Assembly: GCA_003024785.1 (NCBI GenBank) | Contig: PUQB01000343.1 | Coordinates: forward strand, 51,205-115,204 | Source: Selaginella tamariscina | Taxonomy: Eukaryota; Streptophyta; Lycopodiopsida; Selaginellales; Selaginellaceae | DNA: 64,000 bases | Reading direction: 5' to 3' | Part shown: positions 38,040 to 49,368 of the stretch, piece after piece | Position numbering within the stretch: position 1 is the stretch's first letter | Layout of the letters: the number at the start of each line of letters is the position of its first letter | Made by a program: the position numbers and the translations under genes | Notes under the pieces: generated by a model | What the model was told of the DNA's origin: nothing | The model's database searches: none | Seen by the model: only the letters and a program-made list of their open reading frames with translations

Positions 38040-39000
38040 ACTAGTACTCCTTCATCTTCTTCATAGGCCACAAATCCGAGGGTTCGACCCCGATCTTTTT
38101 GTGGTGATCCAGGAGATGATGTATACCACTGGTTTGATCACTTCCAAGTTATTATTCGTTACTATGGTTGGGATGAGGCCCGTGCTCTCAGAGAATTCCC
38201 TACATGTTTGGAAGGCCCTGCGCTCAAGTGGTATAATGGATTGGTTGCAGAGATTCAAGCTGACAGTAATCGGTTGACGAAATGCCTCAAACGTATTTTG
38301 GCAAAGTTGAGGATTCAGATGATGCTTTCTAACAACTGAATGCGATACGACAACATTTTAGTGAGTCTGTTATGCGGTTCAGTATTAGGTTCAAGGATTT
38401 AGTTCGGCGTGCATATCCTAACATGCCTGAGCCCATTAAGCTCGGTATGTTATGGCCAACTATGCGACCCACTTGTTCGATTCATTCGGGCTCTTGTCCT
38501 ATCACATTGGAGGAAGCTTTTGTACTAGCTCAACGTTTTGAGTTGGTGCTTGGTGAGGCCGTGGTCCCCTTGGGTTACTACTCCTCTTATTCAACGTGTT
38601 GAACCAATGGAGGTTGATGATGCTGCATATGTGCCCGCATGGCAGCCTTTCGTGGTCGACTCGGGGCCCACCCCATGGACCACCTCCACGAAATCGTCTT
38701 GCACCTGCTCCCAATTCCTGCCCGTGGTGGTCAAAATCCACGGATTTGTGACAGGGGAATCGAAACAATGCAGGTTGACCCAACAAGTTCATTGTTGGGG
38801 CTGTGGGTGCCTGGACATACTTGGCAGGCATTGCGATGTGTATCCTGATTGGTGTCCACCACATCCAAGCTGGCGACTATATGTTCCGATGGTGTGCATG
38901 TGCGGCCATTATGTTTGTGATGAACTTCCAGATGACGAAGCCTCTCTTGCAGGTGGATCTGTTGCAGAAAACGAGTAATCGTACGGTGACGGAGGGATCC
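38040..39000 (+). pseudogene. Gag remnant of the 37.65-kb element
   Basis: One plus-strand frame at about 38,090-38,270 gives a Retrotrans_gag segment (VYHWFDHFQVIIRYYGWDEA, then GPALKWYNGL). Further pieces follow in other frames to about 38,600. A cysteine-containing stretch CWGCG near 38,794 may be the remains of a zinc knuckle. Frameshifts and stops make it non-functional. Confidence 0.75.
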
Positions 39001-39001
39001 C

Positions 39002-39740
39002 GTGCGATTGGAGACTTCACCTTTATGCTTTTTCCGCTATGCATTAAGGTTTGCAAGTTCCACCAGATCATTAGTTTTCACATTTTCTGCAGTGAATGAT
39101 CTTTCAGTCACAGTGCTTGTGGATACAGGATCCAGTATGTCTTTCCATAACTCCTTCTCTAGCGCATCGATGCTCATTACCCTTAAGATGCAGATAAGGT
39201 CTTGCACATTTTATATATGGTAATGGGCAGTCTCGTGCAGTATCATAGTACACCACTTCGACTACGCTGGTTTTGGGTGACAATCGTAAGTTTCCCTCTG
39301 GGTCTCTTAGGGTTGTCCCTTCCCAGGTCTTTGACATTATTCTGGGATGTGATTGGTTGAAGCAGTCGAAAGGTATATGTGATTTTTCACTCTCTCCTCC
39401 TGTATTACGCTTGGAGTCTGTGTCTTTGCAGTCTATTCCTTTACGTCCAGAGAAGCTTGTTGCTGTTTGTATCACATACAGCTCCTTTGATTCCAGTCTT
39501 GGGTGGTGTTCATCTCAACAGGTTCAAATGTCGGATCCGTCACCGGAGTATCGAGCACATGCATCGAACAACTTAAGCAGCAGTATGCAAGTTTGTTCAA
39601 ATTTGATCTGTCCCAAGGTGCACGTTGAAGACTCGACACTGTATACCCACGGCAATGCAAAGCCTTTAAAGTCCCGGTTCGACGCAGTCACCAAAGAGTT
39701 ATCAGCCATGCGAACAGCTGTTAGATATGATCGGTAACGG
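39002..39740 (+). pseudogene. Retropepsin remnant of the 37.65-kb element
   Basis: The active-site motif LVDTGSS lies at about 39,115-39,137, in a frame with no stop from 39,002 to 39,223. A second block, DIILGCDWLKQ, lies near 39,333-39,365. This pair and its spacing are typical of the protease of plant Ty3/gypsy elements. The two blocks are in different frames. Confidence 0.75.
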
Positions 39741-40951
39741 GTGTGTCGTCCATCACGGAGTCCATGGGCATGTGAACCTCATTTGGTTCCCAAGCCTGAT
39801 GGATCTCTCCGATTTTGTGTGGATTACCGACCTCTCAACGATGTTACCATCAAAGATGTCTATCCACTTCCGAACTCTGGATCTATTAGATCGTTTGGGT
39901 CAGAGTCGATGGTTACTAAGTTGGATTTGGCATCAGGATATTGGCAGTTCCTATGGCTGAGGAGGATATTCCAAAAACGGCCTTTCGGACACCATTTGGT
40001 CTTTACGAGTTTTTGGTTATGCCTTTTGGATTGACTTCAGCTCCTGCCACCTTTTCAACATGATGGATGAGCTTCTTTCGATATGCCTGATATCACTGCC
40101 GATTTTATCGACGTGTGCTCATTCATGGGTCTGGTTCTTGGGAGGATCACATTCGTGATGTACGGCGCGTTTTTGATCGATTTCGAGAAGTTGGCCTGAA
40201 GTTGAAACTTGAAAAGTGTATGTTTGGTTCGACCGACACACTTACTTGGTTATCGTATATCTCGAGAGGGTTTACATGGATCCAATGAAGTTGCGAGCTG
40301 TTCGAGAGTTCCCTCGTCCCCGTACAGTACAGGAAGTCCAACGTTTCTTGGGCAGTGCAATACTTGGGTCGATTCATCGATCATCTCACTGATCAAACTG
40401 CCCCTCTTGGGAGTTAGTTCGTCCACAGGTATCTTTCAGGTGGACTTCGCAGTGTCAGCAGGCATTTGACCAGTTAAAAGAGTTCCTGACAACTCCACCA
40501 TTGCTTCAATACCCAGATTTTACTCGTCCGTTCATTTTACGAGTAGATGCCTCAGATGTTGGTATTGGTGGGTGTATTGATGCAAACTGATGCTGTGGAT
40601 TCTTCAATTCGACACCCGGTGGCTTACATTAGTCGAGTACTGCCGGCTGAGCGGAATTATTCCACTACTGAAAAAGAATGCCTTGCTGCTGTTTGGGGTT
40701 TTGAACGACTTCATGCCTACTTACATGGGAGTGAAACACTTTTGGAGTGTGATCATGCTGCTGTCACTTCCTTGCTAAAACGGAAGAATTTAGTGGGTCG
40801 TGTAGCCAGATGGGCATTACGTCTCCAAGTATATAACTTTAAGGTGGTGCACAGGCCTGGGCGAACAATGGTGGATGCGGATGCACTTTCTCGAGCACCC
40901 CTTTCTGATTCCACTTTGCCTGCTCATGCAGTGCTGCAGCATTCGGTTTGA
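39741..40951 (+). pseudogene. Reverse transcriptase and RNase H remnant of the 37.65-kb element
   Basis: The RT palm begins at PKPDGSLRFCVDYRPLNDVT (39,795 on) and continues to [10 protein letters not shown]. The YxDD region near 40,090 is degraded. RNase H is well preserved: PFILRVDASDVGIGG near 40,530, then VAYISRVLPAERNYSTTEKE and CDHAAVTSLL, ending at GRTMVDADALSR near 40,890. At least four frame changes occur. Confidence 0.85.
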
Positions 40952-41024
40952 TACAAGCCCCTCAGGTATTCGATGCCGACTTACCATCCTTGGAACAGTG
41001 GCAGGATGCCCAAAAACGTGAACC

Positions 41025-42330
41025 GTGGACGAGGCAATTACGGGATGCGTTTGCAAGTCCTCTTCCGAACCGCAGTTTCGACAATATCATGCTCAGTTTC
41101 GACTTCAGGATGGTTTATTGTATTTTATTGGGACAAATCCAAGACAGATGGCGTTGGTTGTGCCCTCTACATATGTTCCACACCTTCTTCGAGCATATCA
41201 TGATTCGCCTATTGTTGGAGGTCATCTTGGTCACCAACGAGTGTTGGAGAAGCTCCGCAGATCCTTTTATTGGCCTAGCATGCGTGGTGATGTGATCAGG
41301 TATATTCAGAGTTGTCCCATTTGTCAAACTCGGAATTCCTCTACGACTCGGGCCATGGGGGTGTTAGAATCCATCAACGTCTCTCGCCCTTTTGAGTTAA
41401 TTGCAGTGGATTTAATGGGACCTTTTCCACGTTCTTCTCAAGGTAACCAGTACATCATTGTCGTATCTGATTATTTAACTCGTTGGGTGGAGGTTGGTGC
41501 TCTTCCGGATGCAACTGCCTGTCAACAGCTTTGTTTTTGTTCGATAATGTGGTTTTGCAGCATTCTTGTCCAGAGCGGATGTTATCAGATAATGGCCCCG
41601 CTTTCATTGCAGAGGTATTCCGAGTGTTGTGTGAGAGGTTAGGGGTAAAACACTCATTTGCCTCTCCATATCATCCACAAACTGATGGTTTGGTGGAGCG
41701 ATTGAATCGGACCTTCAAGGGTATGATCTCGAAGTATGTGAACTTCAATCACACTGACTGGGATTGGTATTTGCGATGCTTGAGATTTGCTTATGTAACA
41801 GGCATTCAGAGTTCGATTGGTATCTCTCCATTCAAGGCATTGTATGGATATGATCCTAAGTTGCCTAGTGAATTGGGATTATCATCGAATCTGCCACGTG
41901 CCGAGGATGCAAAATGTGGGCTCGACATTTGGATGCTGTTTGCCTCTTCTGCGTGCAGAGTCTGCTGAACATCTTGGTCGAGCTCAAATACAGCAACAAT
42001 CTTCTTACAATGCACGACACATCAAATTCCACTAGACTATGCTGACGGTGACTTAGTACTGGTACGTTTTCCCAAGCTAACTGCACCTGGGCTTGCAACT
42101 GGTTTATTACATAAGTGGCTTGGTCCCTACCGAGTACTCCGAAAGGTTGGTCCTCAGTGTATCAGGTACAGTTGGTGGGATCTCATGAGGTTGAGATAGT
42201 TCACGTAGTTCGAATGAAACAGGTTTGTTGTTCGAGACTCGTTGACTACATTCGGTCATACCTTAGATGGCCCAACTCACACGGATCCAGGACCATCAGA
42301 TCCATCACCATCTACACAACCGCAGAGGGG
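41025..42330 (+). pseudogene. Integrase remnant of the 37.65-kb element
   Basis: The zinc-binding HHCC domain (HDSPIVGGHLGHQRV then CPICQ, 41,190-41,330) is followed by the catalytic core: Asp in IAVDLMGPFP (41,403), Asp in MLSDNGPAF (41,580) and Glu in DGLVERLNRT (41,690). All three acidic residues of the DDE triad are present, but the first lies in a different frame from the other two. No chromodomain is obvious after the core. The C-terminal part is scrambled before the polypurine tract. Confidence 0.87.
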
Positions 42331-42336
42331 GGATAA

Positions 42337-42538
42337 TGTAAGATACTATATATATGTAACGTAATGTATATACGCATGTGTATATACACACATGCATAGT
42401 GACACATGGGTGGTGATCTGGCCGCCATGTGTCAGCACCACGTGTCGCATGTGTGCCACGTGGCAGGAAGTCTCTATATATTAACAGGGTTTTTGTAGCT
42501 GAATATATATGACATTTCTGAATATATATGCTCTTTCA
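42337..42538 (+). repeat. 3' LTR of the 37.65-kb element
   Basis: Counterpart of 37,651-37,853, preceded by the polypurine tract GCAGAGGGGGGATAA (42,322-42,336). It retains the two CACGTG motifs (ACCACGTGTCG and GCCACGTGGCAGG). Several substitutions and small indels separate it from the 5' LTR. Confidence 0.85.
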
Positions 42539-43384
42539 ATATCACTAATTTTGAATTGTGACAACAATTTGAACGATGATTAACATTTAAATAACTTAAT
42601 ATAAACTTTATTTACATTACAAATGACTTTAATAAGGGTAAGAAGAAAATAAACATTTATATATGCAAATCCTAATTTAAATTATAGAGATTTAATTTAT
42701 TTTCATTTAGAATATTTTAAATCATTTTATTATTATAGTCTAATATGTTCATTGTTTCATTTAATATTACATTCAGTTCTTTATATATATATATATATTC
42801 TAGAGATTAAAAGTGAAGGCCACACTTATTATGTTATTGGAATTAATCACTTCTAAAAGATTAATTAAGAGAAAATAACTATTATTATCTTAAGTGAGTG
42901 AATATGTTCAAATTATATTTTAAATTTAAAGTTAGTACTTAATAAAAATATAAGTGTGCACTATTATAAATGAACATAATTGTTTCTTTAAGTAAAATAT
43001 AATTACTTATTTAAATTTCAATATTTTTAATTAATAAAAAATATATAACTTTTAAGTTAAAATGTTTTTAAAGAGATAAAGAATGCTCAATTAGAATTAA
43101 TATTTTTAATTAATAAGGAAATAATAATAATGACTTAAAGAGAGTCATTAACATTAATGAAAAAACACTAAGACATGTTATAGAGGAAAAAAATAAAAAA
43201 TAAAGAAAACAATATTAAGAAAATGGGTCACATGCCCCTCCCCCCCCCCCACTCACCCACCAAAATTAGCCACTGATTTGTGGGGCGCCGCCCAAATATG
43301 GCGGTGCCCCAAGTATAGTGGCGATAATATACACCTGCACACACACACACATAAATAAATAAATAAATATATATATATATATAT

Positions 43385-43436
<52 letters not shown>

Positions 43437-44180
43437 ATCACACATACACATTAAAGATTAATTATGAATTTTTAATTTAAAAGAATGATTATACACACAA
43501 TATTAAAATGTTGTGTTTTAAATTAAATGCTAACTAAGTTAGAAATTTTATAGTGGTAATAATAATGAATAGTGAGAATTTTATTTTTTGGACTTATTAA
43601 AAAAGAAGAATTTATGTTTCATAATAAAATTAAAAAAAAACTCCCTTTCCGCCGAGACAAAAGAAATTTTGTCTCATATTAAAGTAAAAAATCCAAAAAA
43701 GAAAATACTTAATAATAATTTATATATTAATGTTTTTATTCTTGTTATAATTTCTTTTATAATTACGTTAAATAAAAATTGATTAAGTACTTATAATTTT
43801 ATAACCCAAGAGATCTTTAGCAAGCACTAAACACAAATTATGTTATTATTTTATCAAAATGAAATCTTTTAGTTGAATGTTAATTAAATTATTACTCCAC
43901 CACAAAAATCTTCATTAAATTAGCTAATTATTAACCATTTCATGTTTTATAGATTACCACACTTTTGGAAGTTCAAGAATTCATAATGATAAAAATATAG
44001 TAATTGGATTAATATCTTAAACCTTAAACCTAACAAAGGTTTAGGATAAACTATATTAACTCAATTTTAATCCACCTATTGACAAGCTAAACTAAGTACG
44101 AATGTATTCATATTAAGATGAACATGATACAGATTTGAGTTGAAGTCGTGAACAAGCAAACTGAAGACCAGCTTTCCGTC
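42539..44180. other. AT-rich intergenic DNA
   Basis: No gene recognised. It contains a poly-C run near 43,241-43,250, a hairpin at 43,281-43,311 and the microsatellite at 43,352-43,434. An open frame of 64 residues at 43,588-43,782 is Lys/Ile/Asn-rich, as expected by chance in this composition. Confidence 0.5.
43352..43434. repeat. (TAAA)/(TA)n(GA)n compound microsatellite
   Basis: A short TAAA repeat and TA repeat run directly into about 24 GA units ending near 43,434. The Ser/Leu-rich open frames on the minus strand here are products of the GA tract. Confidence 0.9.
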
Positions 44181-44195
44181 GGGAAAACGGCACTT

Positions 44196-44302
44196 AATTT
44201 GAAGTCTTTGCCTTCACAATCCACGACAATGAAGCAGCATGTAGGCTAACTGTTAAAGTCTTTGCCTCCACAATTCAAGACAATGAAGCAGCATGTAGGC
44301 CC
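44196..44302 (+). repeat. Tandem duplication of about 55 bp
   Basis: The unit AAGTCTTTGCC-TCACAAT followed by GACAATGAAGCAGCATGTAG occurs twice, starting near 44,201 and 44,257, with a few differences. It lies upstream of the possible small gene at 44,457. Confidence 0.85.
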
Positions 44303-44456
44303 AGAGGGAGTCGAAACCATTATTTTTCCTTCATATATTCTAAGAATCTTGGGACATGTGGGAGCGCCATAGCTACCTCAAATAGTACACTGCTGTTTCA
44401 ATATATATGAGCAGTTTTCATTTTATCTCTCTCTGTTAGATTGTTTTGAGCTTTCA

Positions 44457-44888
44457 TGGTGTGCGAGTTGAAGATGAAGACGAAGATGAAGATGAGAGCT
44501 TCCATTTCTCCAAAACGCGGAGCAGTGAAGAAGGAGATCCTCAAAACCATCTTACTCTTCATCTGTTGTGCCAGTGGTTCCCACTGAAGGCTATACTATT
44601 CACTAACTACAGTAAATAAAACATGTCTATTTAATTTAGAAAGGGTAGAATACAGTACCATATAATATTATTAATTTTAATTTAATTTAAAAAGAATTTT
44701 AATTTACACAGTTTAATTTAGACATGTTCTACTGCAGTATAAGTAAATAATTTTATATGCCAAAATCAGACTGTAACTTGCTGCATGTTTCAGTTCTTCT
44801 TCTGATTGTACTAAGCACTAACTTTCTCATTTCTGTGTTTGTTGCCATGGGACAACCCCATCATCATTCTCATGTGCATGGAATTGCA
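44457..44888 (+). CDS. Possible small two-exon membrane protein (hypothetical)
   Basis: An ATG at 44,457 opens a Lys/Met-rich frame with a potential hydrophobic end (TILLFICCAS) and a stop at 44,589 if unspliced. A possible donor at about 44,570 (AGTG|GTTCCC) joined to an acceptor near 44,796 (TTTCAG|TTCTTC) would continue the frame into LLLIVLSTNFLISVFVAMG and a His-rich HHHSHVHG tail. That second piece ends at a donor (GCAG|GTAATTG) near 44,888. The result would be a small protein with one or two membrane segments, and at least one more exon would be needed. The donor is not a strong match. I do not recognise the product. Confidence 0.25.
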
Positions 44889-46600
44889 GGTAATTGATCT
44901 AATGTAGAATTTTATTAACTAATTTGTAACACAGTTACTGAAGTTATTATACTTAACAAACGATACTGTGCATAATTAAAAAAATATATATTTTGTTACA
45001 TAAAATATTAAATTAGATATTAAGATAATAATATAGAATTTAGTATATAAAATAGAATATATAAGTATATTTATGAAAGATATAATTATGCTTTTTTATG
45101 TGTATGTATTTACATCTACTAACAGTTAAATTTTTTTATGTATATAACATAAAATATATATGTACATATATATATTCTTCACAAATTTTTATACCTTGTG
45201 AAGTTAATATGTAGCTTGTTATAACTTATATTGTGAATCTTGTGTATGAACATATATAAGGTTTGAGACTCAATAATAAAATATTAATTGATTAAGAATT
45301 ATTTATTTAGTACTACAACTCATAAGTTTGTTAGGAAGTCCATCTTTTACATGTATATGAACTATACATAATTATAAATATGTCAATGTGTATATCTTAC
45401 TTTAAATTTGTTGTTATTAATATATTCTGTTTTACATAATTTAGTTCATGCACATACACCATGCACACACATTTATATTTATATATATTCCAGTTCCAAA
45501 CGTAATCTAGGTCCTCTTATAACACACACACACACAAACTTTATGTTTAATATAATTATATATATTTATAATAAAAGATACACATTTATATTCAATTTAG
45601 AAATTTAAATACTGAAGCATATTATTGTACGTGAGACATCTTGACACATTATTTAAGTTAAAATATATATACATGTGTCTAATATAATTTAAATTCTATA
45701 ATTAAAATTTTTATCATTTGATATTTCTAATATATTTTCTATTTGATAATTTTTATTATTTCCAATTAAGATATATTTTTAAAAACATAGTGCACCATCA
45801 TCTTTTTACTAAACTAAGCTCGTTGAAAGCTCAATATTTTCGACATAGTTTCAAATATATTTATTAATATATACACAATGTATTATATGTTTATAAATTT
45901 TACATGTGAATACATTCTAGTTTTATTATTATCATTCATAAGCAATGTATTATATGTTTATAAATTTTACATGTGAATATTTTTTAGTTTTATATTATTA
46001 TCATTCATAAGCAAAATTATTAATATATGGAAGCAAATATATATCTGTATTCATATTAATGCTTTAGGTTATTTAAGTAACATATTATACACACTCTTTG
46101 TAAAGCTCATATTTCAATACTACATTGTCTAAAATATAGATGTTATTAGTATATTATAACTTCAATACTTTTATTATTTTTTAATTTAATTAATGAATCT
46201 AAGAAGAAATCCTTATGATATAATAACATCATCATCAAGCTAAACATAATATAATATTAACATATTTAATTTTTTATATATTTATCATTTTACAAATAAA
46301 ATTTAAAATTAAATAAAATGTAATTATACAATTAAGATATATCCTTAGAAATTTATATCATAAACATATGATATTACTACTGTATATTTAGAAAATTGAT
46401 ATATTCACTACCATTTCAGTTAAATTCACTATCTTTTATCACCCTTAATTGTTATATCCACTATGCCTCGTGATTGGCCAAATTAGGCGAATCAGAAAGT
46501 ACTTTGTCGCCTATCAACCGATCGCGTATTATACCTCATCGCTATAAAAATTGCCACTGGCACGACCACTACGCCAAATCGTCCTATTTACACTTTACAA
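44889..46600. other. AT-rich intergenic DNA
   Basis: No gene recognised. A duplicated 45-bp phrase 'caatgtattatatgtttataaattttacatgtgaata' occurs at about 45,876-45,914 and 45,943-45,981. Short CA and AT tracts are present near 45,460-45,535. Confidence 0.5.
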
Positions 46601-46623
46601 ATTACAGAATATTGCTCATTTCT

Positions 46624-47325
46624 TTAGCTAGTTAAATCAATTGTCATAGTCTTCTTACGCAAGGAGCGAAGTTCCTCCCACAGTTGACAGCCCTTGCCGA
46701 CATGATCAGCCCATCCTTTTACGACGTCTTCCGCATGTCGACGCAAGTAGCTCGCTATCGGTGGAGCTGATGCACCTGGCTTTAATCGGAGTGCAACATA
46801 ATGGTTGTCGTTCACAAATGCAAGGCATATCGGGGGTCAAACATTGCCTTTAACTGCGATATGGGACGGCAAAAATGTTAAGCTGGAACCTTCACATGAG
46901 TAGAATTGAACAACGCGTTGGTAGGTGTTTGCGATGGCGTCCCCAAGCTGAGGCATACTCATCCACAACGTTCGAGCGACCGGGCTATCCTCAATTAATA
47001 GACTTGCGGTGACATGGTCCAGGTTGTCGAAGTGTTCCTGCATTTGCCCATGGTAGAATGTGTGGTGGGCAGTCATCTCCGCATAAAGTTCTTTTCGAAT
47101 AGTGACCCAATCACTTTCTGGGCGGCCGAGATTTACTGTGACTGCACAATATCCACAATTTCCATCGCCCTCAACGTCCAAGACGCATATCATAAATGGT
47201 GTGATGAAGTCGGTCAATAGTTGCGGGAAAGTGCAGCTGTGTTTGTTATGGCTCAGCTTACCACAACAACCGCACTTCCTTTTTTTCTGCTGTTCCACCT
47301 TCTCCACATGTTCGAACTTTGACAA
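46624..47325 (-). pseudogene. Transposon-type OTU cysteine protease domain with zinc knuckle, one in-frame TGA
   Basis: One minus-strand frame of 233 codons, interrupted only by TGA at 46,837-46,839. Residues 18-31 form a CX2CX4HX4C zinc knuckle (C18, C21, H26, C31). An OTU signature follows at residues 50-57, DVEGDGNC, with D54 and the likely catalytic C57. The matching His lies after the stop in NDNHYVAL. OTU enzymes are cysteine proteases, usually deubiquitinases. In plants such domains, joined to a short zinc knuckle, are found in Mutator-like transposons. I infer that this is a fragment of such an element. No transposase core is seen nearby. The TGA could be a C-to-T change of CGA, as expected after cytosine methylation. 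All three catalytic positions are retained. Confidence 0.7.
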
Positions 47326-47365
47326 GTCTCGTTTTGTGCACCAGGTAGCTGTAAGGATTCAAGAG

Positions 47366-47505
47366 TTTTTTTTTGTTGTGCACCAGGTAGCCGTAAGGAT
47401 CATGGGTCATTTTTTGACTTTCATAGGATTTGAACTTGAAACCTTTTGGCTAACACACACGTGTTAATCAACTGGTCCGTACGATCCTGGATGCTGAACT
47501 ACACC
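47366..47505 (-). repeat. tRNA-related SINE-like sequence
   Basis: On the minus strand, a stretch with an A-box-like GACCAGTTGATTAACACG is followed about 30 bases on by a B-box-like AAGTTCAAATCC, the order and spacing of an RNA polymerase III promoter of tRNA type. The sequence then runs to an A-rich tail near 47,366-47,376. A cloverleaf cannot be completed, so it is not a tRNA gene. A near-identical 22-base segment (GGTAGC-GTAAGGAT region) is repeated at 47,337-47,360 and 47,379-47,402, on both sides of the A-rich tail. Confidence 0.4.
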
Positions 47506-47863
47506 ATCAACAACAAGGCGTATATTCATACGCATGTTCCAGACCAGTGTGGACCACACATTCCAGACCAATTGTGGACCATACAATCCTTAGATGCACG
47601 TTGTAACTAAAGTGGGCATGATACGTGAAATGGGAATATAAAATAAATTACTAATTAATACTTAAGTTTTAATTATTAATTAATCATTCATTAATATGTA
47701 ATTAAGCCTTAAATATTAATTAATTAATTAATAATCCTTCAATAACCTTACTTAGTTAGGAATATTCCTAAAATATCTTAGAATATTCATATTATTTTAA
47801 AAATAGTTTACAATAATTAAGAAATACTATCAAACATAATTACAAATGAAATCATTTTCCTTA

Positions 47864-48673
47864 TCAACATGTTAATTTATTTATAAATACTTTCTTCCTA
47901 ACCATACAGAGAAATTTCCTCATTTTGTCTAAATCATCACTCTCCGGATTAATCAAATCATTTTGGTCAATATCTTGATGTTGTTGCCACCACCTAACAT
48001 TCTCACGAATGCAATTGGGAGTTGCCATCCTTGTTAATACATAAGATGTAATAAGACCAGGTCTACATAAAGGCTCACCTAAAGAATGACGTTCCTTAAG
48101 AATAATATTATAAAGCGCCCGGTTGCTATCCTTCATTTTATAAAATTCAAAATCACGAGAAAGAAAAGCTTCAGGAAATGTTTGATACGGTGGATACTGC
48201 TCACAAAAGTTTTTGAGATTCTTCTTTCTGAGACACGTATCCAAGTAATTCACTAACTCATCCATAATATCAGTATCAGAATATGGATCGAAAGTGATTG
48301 GATGAATACAAGCAATGTTTTGGTTGAGCATAGCCTTCTGAGGAGAGTTCTACCACTAACATCTGTGCGTTCTTCATTATCCTTAAGTGACTGATCTCCC
48401 CATGAGTCCCAATTATTCTTTCATTCTTGAAGAAGTATGGCTTACTTTCTTTTCTTATATTGTGAAATTCGAGAGGTTTATAATATATTCGCTGGTCAAA
48501 AATCCAATCTTTACGAATCACCTCTTCTGCAACACTACAATGTTTCTTAAGCAAATTTCAACGCAGTGTTAAGTTATGAATCTGCATGCATGACCAAATC
48601 CCCACAAGCGCACCCATCTCCTTAAGCTTTTGAAAGAGACGATCCAACCCTGGACGAAAAATAATATCATATC
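47864..48673 (-). pseudogene. HAD/FCP1-like phosphatase pseudogene, 3' part
   Basis: This is the downstream half of a gene whose 5' half is at 55,842-56,240. The frame starts at RPGLDRLFQKLKEMGALVG followed by IWSCM, which matches FCP1/NIF-type HAD phosphatases (RPGL then the Ser/Thr motif). It continues through KHCSVAEEVIRKDW to a long C-terminal region (47,864-48,331), DIMDELVNYLDTCLRKKNL, ending at a natural-looking stop. Near 48,340 the frame jumps from GRTLL straight to KAMLNQN, exactly where family members have the acidic DDSP block. A stop also occurs near 48,560. HAD phosphatases use a DxD/N nucleophile motif, which here is on the other side of the retroelement. Non-functional as read. 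Confidence 0.65.
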
Positions 48674-49339
48674 TGTTAAACAGGAAAAGGGCTCTCTGCC
48701 TCACCTTTTCCTATTTAACCTGTTTCCTTCACGCAGACAGAAAACCTTTCATAACGTACAGGAAAGGCTACACCCTTTCCTTTCTCAACTCTCAATATAT
48801 CTGTATATATATATCAGACTTCTCCAGTGCCACTATGACTGGTCTCCAAAGTCAAGGGCAAGAACGGATTTTGGCTATTGCCTTGTTAGATCCATTCATT
48901 GAGAGTAAACATACACACACACAAGATTCTCTAATATGCACCTTTCATTACTAACATGAATAAAAAGACAAAGTGTAGAGAACCTTTATCTCCTGCTAAA
49001 ACTTCAAATGGAGACCCTCTCTCCTGTTAGAACTTCCTGTTGAGACCCTTCTGGAGACCCCTTCTCCCTTGCCCTAACTACTCCTTAACTACTCTTCCTC
49101 TCGCCACGTCATCCTTTACCTTTACAAGATTTCCTTTTCCTTTTCCTTTTCCTTACTCACCTTTTCCTGTAAGGATTTTCCTCCTTCACAGCCTTTCTTT
49201 CCTCTTCCTTACGCACCTTTTCCTCTCGGTAAGGATTTTCCTTCTTCACAACCTTTCCTTCCATGCTTACTACGGACCTTCCTACCCTTATTCTCTCTAC
49301 AGTAGGATGTCCTATGCTCCTAATATTTTACCTTTAACA
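48674..49339 (-). repeat. 3' LTR (element orientation) of the young element
   Basis: 666 bp with 7-bp inverted ends TGTTAAA/TTTAACA. It contains a pyrimidine-rich stretch with repeated TTTTCC units (about 49,130-49,165) and two near-identical 'cttttcct...gtaaggattttcc' blocks about 55 bp apart (49,161 and 49,218). Confidence 0.93.
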
Positions 49340-49368
49340 CTGCCCCCTCCTTATTTGTTGCTGTGTCC

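Larger units (their letters stand above)
37651..42538 (+). mobile_element. Old Ty3/gypsy LTR retrotransposon copy
   Basis: Two similar LTRs of about 203 bp (37,651-37,853 and 42,337-42,538) flank a plus-strand internal region in the order gag, protease, RT, RNase H, integrase. A purine tract GCAGAGGGGGGATAA abuts the 3' LTR. Just after the 5' LTR the bases TGGTAGAGA could be a degenerate initiator-tRNA(Met)-type primer site. The flanking pentamers TATAG and ATATC do not match, so I see no target duplication. The LTRs differ at numerous positions and all frames are broken, which suggests an old insertion. It lies just downstream of the DnaJ gene, in the same direction. Confidence 0.85.

Noticed and set aside
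37645..42543. Target-site duplication for the plus-strand Ty3/gypsy element
   Set aside because: The flanking five bases (TATAG and ATATC) differ, so I do not claim one. The duplication may have decayed or one end may be rearranged.
47425..47495. tRNA gene on the minus strand
   Set aside because: A- and B-box-like motifs are present, but the T and acceptor stems do not pair. A SINE-like relic fits better.
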